A DNA stretch of 64,000 bases, from positions 109,437-173,436 of the forward strand of contig NZ_JACIJG010000011.1 of assembly GCF_014199265.1 (NCBI RefSeq), given 5' to 3'. The stretch's first letter is position 1; each line of letters opens with the position of its first letter. This stretch comes from Brucella daejeonensis (GTDB lineage: Bacteria > Pseudomonadota > Alphaproteobacteria > Rhizobiales > Rhizobiaceae). The translations under genes were made by a program, and so were the position numbers. Shown here in pieces: positions 37,451 through 45,910 of the stretch. The notes beneath the pieces were generated by a model. That model did not search any database. It was not told the origin of the DNA and saw nothing but the letters and a program-made list of their open reading frames with translations.

Positions 37451-37915
37451 ATGGCAACGCTTGACAATATAGATCGCAATATCATTCGCTGCCTGCGCCG
37501 TGACGGTCGCATGACCAACAGCCAGCTTGCGGCCGAAGTCGGGCTTTCGCAATCGGCGTGTTTGCGTCGGGTGCAGATATTGGAAGAGAGCGGCGTCATT
37601 CGCGGCTACACGGCCATAGTCGGCTCGTCGGGCGGCGACGAAAAGCTGGTCGCCATCGTGCGTATCACGCTCGACCGGCAGACGGAGGAATATCTCAATC
37701 GCTTCGAGGAGGCGATGCGTCGCCACCCGGAAGTGCAGGAATGTTATCTGATGACGGGCGATGCCGACTATATCCTGCGCGTCGAAGCTGAAAACGCCGC
37801 GGCTTACGAGATCATCCATAAGGAAATATTGTCACGCCTGCCGGGCGTGGCACGTATCCATTCCAGCTTCGCCATCCGGACGGTGCTATTGTCCAAAGCA
37901 CCGTCCACACGATAG
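37451..37915 (+). CDS. Lrp/AsnC-family regulator of the alr-dadA operon
   Basis: 154 residues. HTH at residues 4-52 (LDNIDRNIIRCLRRDGRMTNSQLAAEVGLSQSACLRRVQILEESGVIRGY) and RAM domain (KLVAIVRITLDRQTEEYLNRFEEAMRRHPEVQECYLMTGDADYILRV). It is divergent from alr-dadA across an AT-rich 171-base gap, the DadR arrangement. The last two bases of its TAG stop are the first two of the Bru-RS element at 37914, so the repeat sets the C-terminus. Confidence 0.9.
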   Translation: MATLDNIDRNIIRCLRRDGRMTNSQLAAEVGLSQSACLRRVQILEESGVIRGYTAIVGSSGGDEKLVAIVRITLDRQTEEYLNRFEEAMRRHPEVQECYLMTGDADYILRVEAENAAAYEIIHKEILSRLPGVARIHSSFAIRTVLLSKAPSTR

Positions 37916-38057
37916 TGTCTGACCCAAAAGCCGCCATGCCGGGCTGCAAATGGCAATTTCTGCGCTTGCCTAGGCTCACGTACCTTTAAGTAAGTTGCGC
38001 TCCGGTTCTCGAAGTCACCATTTTCGCCGCGGCCTGCCGCTTTTTGATTCAGACACT
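37914..38057. repeat. Bru-RS-type palindromic repeat filling a convergent gene gap
   Basis: 144 bases with ends AGTGTCTGACCCAAAAGCCG and, on the complement of the other side, AGTGTCTGAATCAAAAAGCG. The inner blocks GGCTGCAAATGGCAATTT and TCACCATTTTCG are shared with the copy at 2963-3159. It occupies the whole space between the Lrp-type gene and lldD and contributes to both stop codons (TAG at 37913-37915, TAA at 38059-38057). Confidence 0.8.
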
Positions 38058-39202
38058 TAAAGCTCGACCGAGTGTAGCACGGAAGCGTCGATGTCCTCGA
38101 TGTCGCGCTTGCCGCAGAGCGCCATGGTGATATCCAGTTCCTTGCGGATGATCTCCAGCGCCAGCGACACGCCTTCCTTGCCCATGGCGCCGAGGCCGTA
38201 GAGGAACGGACGCCCGATGAACACGCCCTGTGCGCCGAGCGCGCGGGCCTTCAATACGTCCTGCCCGGAGCGAATGCCGCCATCGACATGGACCTCGATC
38301 TTGTCGCCGACTGCATCGACAATCGGTTTCAGCATGGAGATGGACGAAGGCGCACCGTCAAGCTGGCGACCGCCATGGTTCGACACGATGATCGCGTCGG
38401 CCCCGGTTTTTGCGGCCATTTTTGCGTCTTCGACGTCAAGAATGCCCTTGAGGATCAGCTTGCCGCCCCATTGCTCCTTGATCCACTCCACATCGCTCCA
38501 GTTGAGCTGCGGGTCGAACTGTTCGGCGGTCCATGAAGACAGCGACGACAGGTCCGTCACGTTCTTGGCGTGACCGGCGATGTTGCGGAAGGTGCGGCGC
38601 TGCGTCCCCAGCATACCAAGGCACCATGCCGGGCGGGTCGCCATCTGCCAGATATGCTTCGGCGTGAATTTCGGCGGAGCGGACAGGCCGTTTCGAATAT
38701 CCTTATGGCGCTGGCCGAGGATTTGCAGGTCAAGCGTCAGCACCAATGCCGAGCAGCCCGCGGCCCTGGCGCGACCGATCAGGTTCTTCACGAAGTCCCG
38801 ATCCTTCATCACATAGAGCTGGAACCAGAACGGCTTTTTCGTCACCGAGGCGACATCCTCGATCGAGCAGATGCTCATCGTGGACAAGGTGAAGGGAACG
38901 CCGAAAGCCTCCGCAGCCTGCGCCGCCAGCATTTCACCGTCGGCATGTTGCATACCGGTGAGGCCGGTCGGCGCAAGCGCAACGGGCATCGCCACCTTTT
39001 CGCCGATCATCGTCGTTTCGAGCGAACGGTTCGTCATATCGACAAGAACGCGCTGGCGCAGCTTGATCTTGCCGAAATCGCTTTCATTGGCGCGATAGGT
39101 CGACTCGGTCCAGGCACCAGAATCCGCATAGTCGAAGAACATTTTCGGAACCCGGCGCCGGGCAAGCCGCTTCAGATCGGCGATTTCAACGATGTTGGAC
39201 AT
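38057..39202 (-). CDS. lldD: L-lactate dehydrogenase, FMN-dependent (LldD type)
   Basis: 381 residues from the ATG at 39202 (GAGG twelve bases before). FMN-dependent 2-hydroxyacid dehydrogenase fold: KMFFDYADSGAWTEST, SMSICSIEDVA, FQLYVMKDRDF, active-site histidine in DAIIVSNHGGRQLDGAPSS, and VHVDGGIRSGQDVLKARALGAQGVFIGRPFLYGL. It oxidises L-lactate to pyruvate at the membrane with quinone. Substrate assignment to L-lactate over glycolate or mandelate is by overall similarity. Confidence 0.92.
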   Translation of the reverse strand: MSNIVEIADLKRLARRRVPKMFFDYADSGAWTESTYRANESDFGKIKLRQRVLVDMTNRSLETTMIGEKVAMPVALAPTGLTGMQHADGEMLAAQAAEAFGVPFTLSTMSICSIEDVASVTKKPFWFQLYVMKDRDFVKNLIGRARAAGCSALVLTLDLQILGQRHKDIRNGLSAPPKFTPKHIWQMATRPAWCLGMLGTQRRTFRNIAGHAKNVTDLSSLSSWTAEQFDPQLNWSDVEWIKEQWGGKLILKGILDVEDAKMAAKTGADAIIVSNHGGRQLDGAPSSISMLKPIVDAVGDKIEVHVDGGIRSGQDVLKARALGAQGVFIGRPFLYGLGAMGKEGVSLALEIIRKELDITMALCGKRDIEDIDASVLHSVEL

Positions 39203-39693
39203 CTGTGCTGCCTCATGTGGTAAGTTTTGTTGACCATTGGCATGATGGATCGCGGGGATGAAATCAAGAGCCAAGACAGGTTAACCAAGAGATGGTTTCG
39301 CGATGGGATCCGATGCCATTTGTGCAATCGTTAAATTAAGAGCTTCTTGGATAACAAAGCTGTGTCGCTAATTGAAGGGCGATACGGGTTTTCATATGCT
39401 ATGGGCCCTGTCGATGCGCCTCAGCCGTCTCACGGACGGCGGCTTCTCGAAGAGGTGCAAGGATAATATTGTCTGCTATAAAAGATGCATGGTTATTATT
39501 TATATTACTTTATTGAAAGGTGTTTTCTGAGCATTTTTTGTAGAGGCGAAATTAACCTGAAATTTTATTTTGTCTTGTTGTGACTTGAAATTTTTCAAGT
39601 CAGTCGCGATGATTTGTACTATTCGTAAGAACGCTTTCCCTGCATTGTTTCAGTTACATTCTCAATAGAACCGAACCAGCGAGAATCGTATAG
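39203..39693. promoter_or_regulatory. Long AT-rich leader region of the RND operon
   Basis: 491 bases with no gene. Most of it is clearly richer in A and T than its neighbours. A small GC hairpin GCCGTC-tcacg-GACGGC lies at 39424-39440. The main feature is the palindrome at 39582-39601, listed separately. The rest shows nothing I can name; a small RNA or a horizontally acquired segment is possible. Confidence 0.45.
39582..39601. promoter_or_regulatory. Perfect palindrome upstream of the RND efflux operon
   Basis: GACTTGAAA-TT-TTTCAAGTC has perfect 9-bp arms, 92 bases before the first adaptor gene. Its size and symmetry are typical of a dimeric repressor operator (TetR/MarR class), but no regulator gene adjoins the operon, so the controlling protein would be encoded elsewhere. 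A stem-loop in the transcript is the alternative. Confidence 0.5.
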
Positions 39694-40860
39694 ATGGCGG
39701 TAATGGCAATTAACCACGGCTTGAGAGTCTTTTCCAAAAGTCGTCAGATGTGGCTGAAAATGGCGATTTGTCTGCGTTCCGGCGCATTATTTGCAAGCGC
39801 TGCAATATTGTTCCCCTGCATGACCGCCAGTTCGGGTCATGCGGATTCCCTGAATATCGTGCCGGTGGCGGTCACTCGTGCTGTGGTGAGCGATTACCAG
39901 CCCCAACTGACGCTTTCCGGGGCGGTTGCAGCGCGGTCGTTGATCAATGTGTCGTTTCGCCTGAACGGACAGGTCGTGGAGCGCCTCGTGGATGTTGGCC
40001 AGCATGTCCCGAAAGGGCAAATCCTTGCCCGGATCGACAATGTCGAGCAGCAGGCCAATCTGCGTGTGGCGCAGGCGTCGAAGGATGCCGCGCAGGCGCA
40101 GCTTGTTCAGGCCAAGGCAAATTTCTTGCGCCAGAAGGCATTGTTGGCGCAGGGGTTCACGACGCGCAGCACTTACGATCTGGCCAATCAGAATCTTCAA
40201 ACCGCCGAGAGCGCTCTGGCCAGTGCCGAAAGCCAGCTCAACGATGCGCGCGACCAGCTTTCCTATACGGAGCTGTCAGCGCCGGTTTCAGGCGTTGTGA
40301 CTGCGCGCAGCGTTGAGACGGGGCAGGTGGTCCAGGCTGCGCAAACAGCATTCTCGATTGCCGAAGACGGGCCGCGCGATGCCGTTTTCGACGTGCAGGA
40401 AACGCTGGTCAACCATGCCAGCATCGGGATGGCGGTCACGATAGCGCTTCTGTCCGACGGTTCGGTGACTGCGCAAGGCAGGATTCGTGAAATATCGCCC
40501 GTCGTCGATGCGCAGACGGGAACCGTGCGGGTGAAGGTCGGCATCGCGGAGACGCCGCCCCTGATGGCTCTGGGCGCGACCGTTACCGGCACGGTTCACA
40601 TGGAGAGCCGACAGGTCGTCATCCTGCCGTGGAGCGCCATGACTTCCGATGGAGGCCGTACCGCTGTCTGGCGGGTCGCCAGGGACAATCCCGTGGCGAC
40701 GCTGGTTCCGGTCAAGGTCCTTTCTTACGAAAAGGAACGCCTGATCATCGAGGGCGGCATTCAGGACGGCGAGCTGATCGTGACCAGGGGCGCGCAGATG
40801 TTGCGCTCCGGCGAACCGGCGGAGATCGTGCAAGCACCGGAAGGAGCCGTGGCGCAATGA
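39694..40860 (+). CDS. RND efflux periplasmic adaptor (membrane fusion protein) 1
   Basis: 388 residues from the first ATG. The adaptor core begins near residue 52 (LNIVPVAVTRAVVSDYQPQLTLSGAVAARSLINVSFRLNGQVVERLVDVGQHVPKGQILARID), followed by an alpha-hairpin (residues about 120-185) and the beta-barrel/MP domains. The N-terminus is odd: residues about 10-31 (VFSKSRQMWLKMAICLRSG) are encoded by a half copy of the Bru-RS repeat. A start at the ATG 39748 (MWLKMAICLRSGALFAS...GHA) would give a normal signal peptide built partly from the repeat. Coupled by ATGA overlap to adaptor 2. Confidence 0.88.
   Translation: MAVMAINHGLRVFSKSRQMWLKMAICLRSGALFASAAILFPCMTASSGHADSLNIVPVAVTRAVVSDYQPQLTLSGAVAARSLINVSFRLNGQVVERLVDVGQHVPKGQILARIDNVEQQANLRVAQASKDAAQAQLVQAKANFLRQKALLAQGFTTRSTYDLANQNLQTAESALASAESQLNDARDQLSYTELSAPVSGVVTARSVETGQVVQAAQTAFSIAEDGPRDAVFDVQETLVNHASIGMAVTIALLSDGSVTAQGRIREISPVVDAQTGTVRVKVGIAETPPLMALGATVTGTVHMESRQVVILPWSAMTSDGGRTAVWRVARDNPVATLVPVKVLSYEKERLIIEGGIQDGELIVTRGAQMLRSGEPAEIVQAPEGAVAQ
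39723..39785. repeat. Half Bru-RS repeat inside the 5' end of the RND adaptor gene
   Basis: GAGTCTTTTCCAAAAGTCGT, then ATGTGGCTGAAAATGGCGAT and TTGTCTGCGTTCCGGCGC align base by base, with few differences, to the left half of the element at 2963 (GAGCCTGTTCCAAAAGTCGC, GTGGCTGCAAATGGCAATTT, ATCTGCGTTCTGGTGC). The right half and its inverted end are missing. It is in frame with the adaptor gene. Confidence 0.7.
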
Positions 40861-41966
40861 GGTCAATCGTTCAGTTTCCCGCGATCCGCTCACTCGGGTG
40901 TGTCGTCGTGCTCGGTGCAGTCGTTGCGCTCGGCGCTTGCGGCAAGAAAGACGAGCAGCAGGCTGAAGCCGAAACCGTTCGGTCGGTGCTCTACACGGTT
41001 GTCGAGCCGAAGCCGGTCACGCAGACGGGCTTTGCCGGGACAATCGAGCCGCGTTATTCGACCGATCTCGCGTTCCGTGTCCTCGGACGCGTCGTCGACC
41101 GCCCCGTTCAGGTGGGCGATCTGGTTGGCAAAGACCAGATGGTCGCGATGCTCGACCCGTCCAATCTCGATCTTGCCGTCCAGTCGGCAAGGGCCGATCT
41201 TGCAAGCGCGGAGGCGCAATATGCCAATGCCTCGGCAAGTGAAGAGCGCCAGCGCATTCTCCTCAAGGGCAATAATGTTTCGCAGGCGGATTACGACTCT
41301 GCAAAACAGGCGAACGACAGCGCTCAGGCAGAATTGCAAAAGGCGCAAGCCGGTCTGAGAAAAGCGCAGGACCAGCGCAGCTATGCCGTGCTGCGTCCTG
41401 ATTTCGACGGCGTGGTTTCCGCCACCGATGTCGAAGTAGGGCAGGTGGTCGCCGCCGGGCAGACGGTGATGACCGTTGCACGGCCCGATATTCGTGAGGC
41501 CGTCGTCGATATTCCCGACAGCATGACGCAGTATTTCGATCCCGGCACGCCATTCAATGTCCAGCTACAGGCCGATCCCGACGTGGCCGGCAAGGGGACC
41601 GTGCGTGAAGTTGCGCCCCAGGCCGACGCGCAGACGCGAACGCGCCGGGTGCGGATTTCGCTCGATAATCCGCCAGAAGCCTTTCGCCTCGGTGCGACGA
41701 TCCGGGCTGCCATGGTCCTGCCCGAACAGAAAGTCGTGACCCTGCCGATCCAGGCGCTTCTAGATGAGAACGGCCGGACGAGTATCTGGATCATCGATCC
41801 TCAAAAACAGACAGTTTCCCTTCATGATGTGCAGGTGACCGACAGGCGCGGCAACAGTTTCGTTGCCGGTGGCGTCGATATCGGCAGTTATGTCGCCATC
41901 GCCGGTGTGCATGAGTTGAAAGAAGGGCAGAAAGTCCGCCTGAACGAGAAAGGAACTGGCCTGTGA
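40857..41966 (+). CDS. RND efflux adaptor 2, predicted lipoprotein
   Basis: 369 residues. The N-terminus RSLGCVVVLGAVVALGACGKK has a lipobox (LGAC), so the mature protein is probably lipid-anchored to the inner membrane. Adaptor core: FAGTIEPRYSTDLAFRVLGRVVDRPVQVGDLVGKDQMVAMLD, a helical hairpin rich in Ala/Gln at about residues 100-165, then barrel domains. Two different adaptors for one pump suggest a hetero-oligomeric adaptor ring, as in some heavy-metal or TriABC-type systems. Coupled to the pump gene by a GTGA overlap. Confidence 0.9.
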   Translation: MRSIVQFPAIRSLGCVVVLGAVVALGACGKKDEQQAEAETVRSVLYTVVEPKPVTQTGFAGTIEPRYSTDLAFRVLGRVVDRPVQVGDLVGKDQMVAMLDPSNLDLAVQSARADLASAEAQYANASASEERQRILLKGNNVSQADYDSAKQANDSAQAELQKAQAGLRKAQDQRSYAVLRPDFDGVVSATDVEVGQVVAAGQTVMTVARPDIREAVVDIPDSMTQYFDPGTPFNVQLQADPDVAGKGTVREVAPQADAQTRTRRVRISLDNPPEAFRLGATIRAAMVLPEQKVVTLPIQALLDENGRTSIWIIDPQKQTVSLHDVQVTDRRGNSFVAGGVDIGSYVAIAGVHELKEGQKVRLNEKGTGL

Positions 41967-44900
41967 AGAAGGGATTCAATCTGTCTGACTGGGCGCTGAA
42001 TCACCGGTCCCTGGTCTGGTATTTCATGCTCGTCTTTCTGGTGGCCGGCCTGATTTCCTATCTCGACCTCGGTCGTGAGGAAGACCCGGAGTTCACGGTC
42101 AAGACCATGGTGGTGCAGGCCAACTGGCCCGGCGCATCCGTGGAGGAAACGCTCAATCAGGTTACGGACCGGCTGGAAAAGAAGCTGGAGGAACTGGATA
42201 CGCTCGACTACACCCGCAGTATCACCACGGCGGGCAAGTCGGTCGTGTTCGTATTCCTGAAGGACACGACGCGGGCCGAAAAGGTCAAGAAATCCTGGAC
42301 CGAGGTGCGTCACTTCCTCAACGATATCCAGAACACGCTGCCGCAAGGCGTTCTGGGGCCTTATTTCAACGATCAGTTCGGCGATGTTTACGGGAATGTC
42401 TATGCGTTCACATCGGATGGGCTGTCGATGCGACAGTTGCGCGACTACGCCGAGAGCACGCGGTCGAAAATCCTGACCTTGCCGAATGCCGGCAAGGTGG
42501 AACTGATCGGCGCGCAGGATGAAGCGATCTATCTCGAATTCTCCACGCGACGGGTCGCGGCGCTCGGTCTTGACGAGCAGGCGATCATGAAAGCCTTGCA
42601 GGACCAGAACGCCATCACTCCGTCTGGTGTGGTCGAGGCCGGGCCGGAGCGCATCAGCGTGCGTGTCAGCGGGCAGTTCACTTCGGAAGCGGATCTGCGC
42701 GCCGTCAATCTTCGTGTCAATGACCGCTTCTTTCGCCTTTCGGACGTGGCGACGATCACACGCGGCTATGTGGACCCGCCAACGTCGATTTTCCGCGTGA
42801 ACGGCCAGGACGCCATCGGGTTGGGGATCGGCATGAAACCCAATGGCAACCTGCTGGAATTCGGCAAGGCGCTCGACGCGATGATGGAGCATGTTACCGC
42901 CGAACTTCCGGTCGGGGTCAAGGTCTTCAAGGTCGCCGACCAGCCGCAGGTGGTCACCGAAGCCGTTTCCGGCTTCACCGAAGCGCTGTTCGAGGCGGTT
43001 GTCATCGTTCTGGCGGTGAGCTTTGTGAGCCTCGGTATGCGTGCGGGCTTCGTCGTTTCGCTGTCGATTCCGCTCGTGCTGGCGATAACCTTCCTGGCCA
43101 TGTCGCTGATGGATATTTCGCTGCAACGCGTGTCGCTGGGCGCGCTCATCATTGCACTTGGCCTTCTGGTCGATGATGCGATGATCGCGGTGGAAATGAT
43201 GGTGGCGCGGCTGGAACATGGCGATCCGATCAACAAGGCCGCGACCTATGTCTATTCGCATACGGCCTTTCCCATGCTGACCGGCACGCTTGTCACCATT
43301 GCCGGGTTCATCCCGATCGGACTCAACAGCAGTCAGGCTGGCGAATACACGTTCACGCTGTTCGTGGTGATTGCCGTCTCGCTGCTTGTATCGTGGATCG
43401 TGGCGGTTCTCTTCGCGCCTTTGCTGGGGGTGACCTTCCTGCCGAAAAAGATGAAGGCGCATGAGGAAAAGCATAGCCGCCTGTTCGATATGTTCTCGCG
43501 AACCCTGCTTGCGGCCATGCGGCACAAATGGATCACGATCATTACGACGATTGCGCTTTTCGCCGTATCCATAGTCGGCGTAGGTCTTATCGAACGGCAG
43601 TTCTTCCCCGAATCCGACCGCCCCGAACTGGTGCTCGACTGGACCTTGCCGCAGAACAGTTCCATCACCGACACAAGGGCGCAGATGGAAAAGTTCGAAG
43701 AAACGATGCTCAAGGGCAATCCCGACATCGACCATTGGAGCACCTATATCGGGCAGGGCGCGATCCGTTTTATCCTTTCCTACGATGTTCAACCGGCTAA
43801 TCCATATTTCGGGCAGATGGTGGTGGTCGCGAAAGATCTTGAGGCGCGTGACAGGCTGAGGGCCAGGTTCAACGAGGTTCTGCGCAAGGACTATGTCGGC
43901 ACGGATGTCTATGTGAAATATCTGGAACTGGGACCGCCGGTCGGCCGTCCGGTACAGTATCGCATTTCCGGGCCGGATATCCAGAAGCTGCGCGGCATAA
44001 CGCAGGACTTCGCAGGAATCCTGAGCGCGGACAAGCGGCTTGGCGTGATCAACTATAACTGGAACGAGCCGGGGCGTGTCATCCGTGTCGATGTGATGCA
44101 GGACAAGGCGCGCAAGCTCGGCATTTCCTCGAAGGATATTGCAACGACCCTCAACGGTGTCGTCGGCGGGATCACGATCACGCAGGTGCGGGATTCGATC
44201 TATCTGATCGATGTCATTGCCCGCGCGCAAAAGCGTGAGCGCGATTCCATCGATACGCTGCAAAGCCTGCAAATCGCGACAGGCAACGGCACTTCCGTGC
44301 CGCTGGCGGCAATTGCCAACTTCCGTTACGAACTGGAACAGCCGGTCATCTACCGTCGCTCGCGCATCCCGACGATCACGGTTGCTGCGGGTATCATCGA
44401 CAAGACGATGCCGGATACCATCGTCAAGGATCTCGCGCCTGCGATCAAGGCTTTCGCCGACAAGCTTCCGTCTGGATATTATATCCAGACCGCAGGCACG
44501 GTCGAGGAAAGCGGCAAGAGCCAGGGACCGATTGCAGCCGTGGTGCCGTTGATGCTGTTCGTCATGGCCACGGTGCTGATGATCCAGTTGCAAAGCTTCC
44601 AGCGCCTGTTCCTCGTGGTGGCGGTTGCGCCCCTTGGTCTGATCGGCGTCGTGGCGGCTCTGCTGCCAAGCGGCAAGCCGCTCGGTTTCGTTGCGATCCT
44701 CGGCGTGCTGGCGCTGATCGGCATCTTGATCCGTAACTCGGTCATCCTGATCGTTCAGGTCGAGGAGGACATCATCGAGGGGCTGCACCCCTGGGATGCC
44801 GTGATGAAGGCGAGCCAGCACAGAATGCGCCCGATCGCACTGACAGCCGCCGCGGCAAGTCTGGCGCTGATCCCGATCGCACGCGAAGTGTTCTGGGGGC

Positions 44901-45058
44901 CGATGGCCTACGCAATGATGGGCGGCATCATTGCCGGTACGGCAATCACGCTTCTGTTCCTGCCGGCGCTCTACGTCGCGTGGTTTCGGATCAAGGAGCC
45001 GGAACATGGCGGCGACGAACCGCCTGCGGAAGCGCATCCGGCGCCGCAGCCGCACTGA
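41963..45058 (+). CDS. RND-family inner-membrane efflux pump
   Basis: 1031 residues starting with GTG at 41963 (AGGA eight bases before). First span at residues 17-35, two large periplasmic loops, and the central TM block containing the proton-relay aspartates D404-D405 in GLLVDDAMIAVEMM. The C-terminal TM block includes LALIGILIRNSVILIVQVEEDI. It belongs to the ACR_tran family, closest in feel to the VexF/HAE1-like proteins fed by paired adaptors (TriABC logic). No outer-membrane channel gene is present, so TolC/BepC encoded elsewhere must serve. Substrates unknown. Confidence 0.92.
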   Translation: MKKGFNLSDWALNHRSLVWYFMLVFLVAGLISYLDLGREEDPEFTVKTMVVQANWPGASVEETLNQVTDRLEKKLEELDTLDYTRSITTAGKSVVFVFLKDTTRAEKVKKSWTEVRHFLNDIQNTLPQGVLGPYFNDQFGDVYGNVYAFTSDGLSMRQLRDYAESTRSKILTLPNAGKVELIGAQDEAIYLEFSTRRVAALGLDEQAIMKALQDQNAITPSGVVEAGPERISVRVSGQFTSEADLRAVNLRVNDRFFRLSDVATITRGYVDPPTSIFRVNGQDAIGLGIGMKPNGNLLEFGKALDAMMEHVTAELPVGVKVFKVADQPQVVTEAVSGFTEALFEAVVIVLAVSFVSLGMRAGFVVSLSIPLVLAITFLAMSLMDISLQRVSLGALIIALGLLVDDAMIAVEMMVARLEHGDPINKAATYVYSHTAFPMLTGTLVTIAGFIPIGLNSSQAGEYTFTLFVVIAVSLLVSWIVAVLFAPLLGVTFLPKKMKAHEEKHSRLFDMFSRTLLAAMRHKWITIITTIALFAVSIVGVGLIERQFFPESDRPELVLDWTLPQNSSITDTRAQMEKFEETMLKGNPDIDHWSTYIGQGAIRFILSYDVQPANPYFGQMVVVAKDLEARDRLRARFNEVLRKDYVGTDVYVKYLELGPPVGRPVQYRISGPDIQKLRGITQDFAGILSADKRLGVINYNWNEPGRVIRVDVMQDKARKLGISSKDIATTLNGVVGGITITQVRDSIYLIDVIARAQKRERDSIDTLQSLQIATGNGTSVPLAAIANFRYELEQPVIYRRSRIPTITVAAGIIDKTMPDTIVKDLAPAIKAFADKLPSGYYIQTAGTVEESGKSQGPIAAVVPLMLFVMATVLMIQLQSFQRLFLVVAVAPLGLIGVVAALLPSGKPLGFVAILGVLALIGILIRNSVILIVQVEEDIIEGLHPWDAVMKASQHRMRPIALTAAAASLALIPIAREVFWGPMAYAMMGGIIAGTAITLLFLPALYVAWFRIKEPEHGGDEPPAEAHPAPQPH

Positions 45059-45062
45059 CCGG

Positions 45063-45090
45063 AAAAGGCCCGCCTCGCGTGGGCCTTTTT
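45063..45090 (+). terminator. Rho-independent terminator of the RND operon
   Basis: AAAAGGCCC-gcctcgcgt-GGGCCTTTTT, a GC stem flanked by A and T runs, five bases after the pump stop. It isolates the RND operon from the nag unit. Confidence 0.8.
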
Positions 45091-45112
45091 CATGAAAACG
45101 TCACTTGCCATT

Positions 45113-45153
45113 GGTTCTATATAGGTTCTATTATACCAAGCATGAATAGAACC
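45113..45153 (+). promoter_or_regulatory. Three-box operator of the GntR/NagQ regulator
   Basis: GGTTCTATA (45113-45121) and GGTTCTATT (45124-45132) are direct repeats exactly 11 bases apart, about one helical turn, and AATAGAACC (45145-45153) is the inverted copy. The third box overlaps the start codon at 45142-45144. The array fits autorepression by the GntR protein. Confidence 0.6.
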
Positions 45154-45909
45154 ACATTGATCACAACGATAGAGGAGCGGGGGTTGCACGATCCGCAGCT
45201 TGCGGGTCCGCTATATCGCAATCTTGCCCGCATTCTGGGGGAGATGATCAGTGAAGGGCAGCTTGCGCCTGCCATGGGCCTGCCGCCCGAGCGCGACCTT
45301 GCCGAACAGTTGGGTATCGGTCGCATCACGGTGCGCAATGCCTATAAGGAACTTCTCACGCAAGGCTTTGTGGAAGCGCGACGCGGTAGCGGCACCTTTG
45401 TCGCCGAGCGCCCGGCACGCATCAGCCAGCATCTATGGCGGCTGACTTCCTTTTCCGAGGACATGATTTCGCGCGGCAAGGAACCGGGCGCACGTGTTAT
45501 AGTCAACAAGGCGGACAAGCCTTCGCCGGACGAAGCGTTCCGGCTGGGCGTTGGGGTGGATACGCCGATTTTGCGCCTCGACCGTTTGCGTCTGGCCGAC
45601 GGTGTGCCGATGGCTTTCGAGCGCGCCGTGGTGCCGCGCCATTTCCTCGATGCGGATCGCGTCGCGGAAAATTCTCTTTATGGCGCGCTGACGCGGCGCG
45701 GGCACAAGCCTGTACGCGCCTTGCAGCGTCTGACCGCCGTCACGCTCGATCCTGGCGTCGCCCGTCTGCTCGGCGTGCATCGCGACGCGCCTGCGCTGCT
45801 GATCGAGCGCGTTTCCCATCTCGAGGATGACAGGATCGTCGAATATACCCGCTCGCACTATCGCGCCGATACCTATGACTTCGTTGCCGAACTGAAAATT
45901 GGAGAATGA
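45142..45909 (+). CDS. GntR-family (UTRA) regulator of amino-sugar catabolism, NagQ/NagR-like
   Basis: 255 residues. Winged helix at residues 23-88 (GPLYRNLARILGEMISEGQLAPAMGLPPERDLAEQLGIGRITVRNAYKELLTQGFVEARRGSGTFV) followed by a UTRA domain ending EDDRIVEYTRSHYRADTYDFVAELK, typical of NagR/NagQ. It is the first gene of the operon with NagB-II, NagA and a SIS protein. It probably senses glucosamine-6-phosphate or GlcNAc-6-phosphate and autoregulates through the three boxes that overlap its start codon. Confidence 0.9.
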   Translation: MNRTTLITTIEERGLHDPQLAGPLYRNLARILGEMISEGQLAPAMGLPPERDLAEQLGIGRITVRNAYKELLTQGFVEARRGSGTFVAERPARISQHLWRLTSFSEDMISRGKEPGARVIVNKADKPSPDEAFRLGVGVDTPILRLDRLRLADGVPMAFERAVVPRHFLDADRVAENSLYGALTRRGHKPVRALQRLTAVTLDPGVARLLGVHRDAPALLIERVSHLEDDRIVEYTRSHYRADTYDFVAELKIGE

Positions 45910-45910
45910 T

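Noticed and set aside
41888..45055. A 1055-codon open frame antisense to the RND pump gene
   Set aside because: It is the mirror of a high-GC gene. Its translation is rich in Arg, His, Asp and Gln with no known domain, while the + frame encodes a full RND pump.
39694..45058. Assignment of the RND operon as bepFG or bepDE
   Set aside because: Those systems have one adaptor each. Here two adaptors precede the pump, so the name is not supported.
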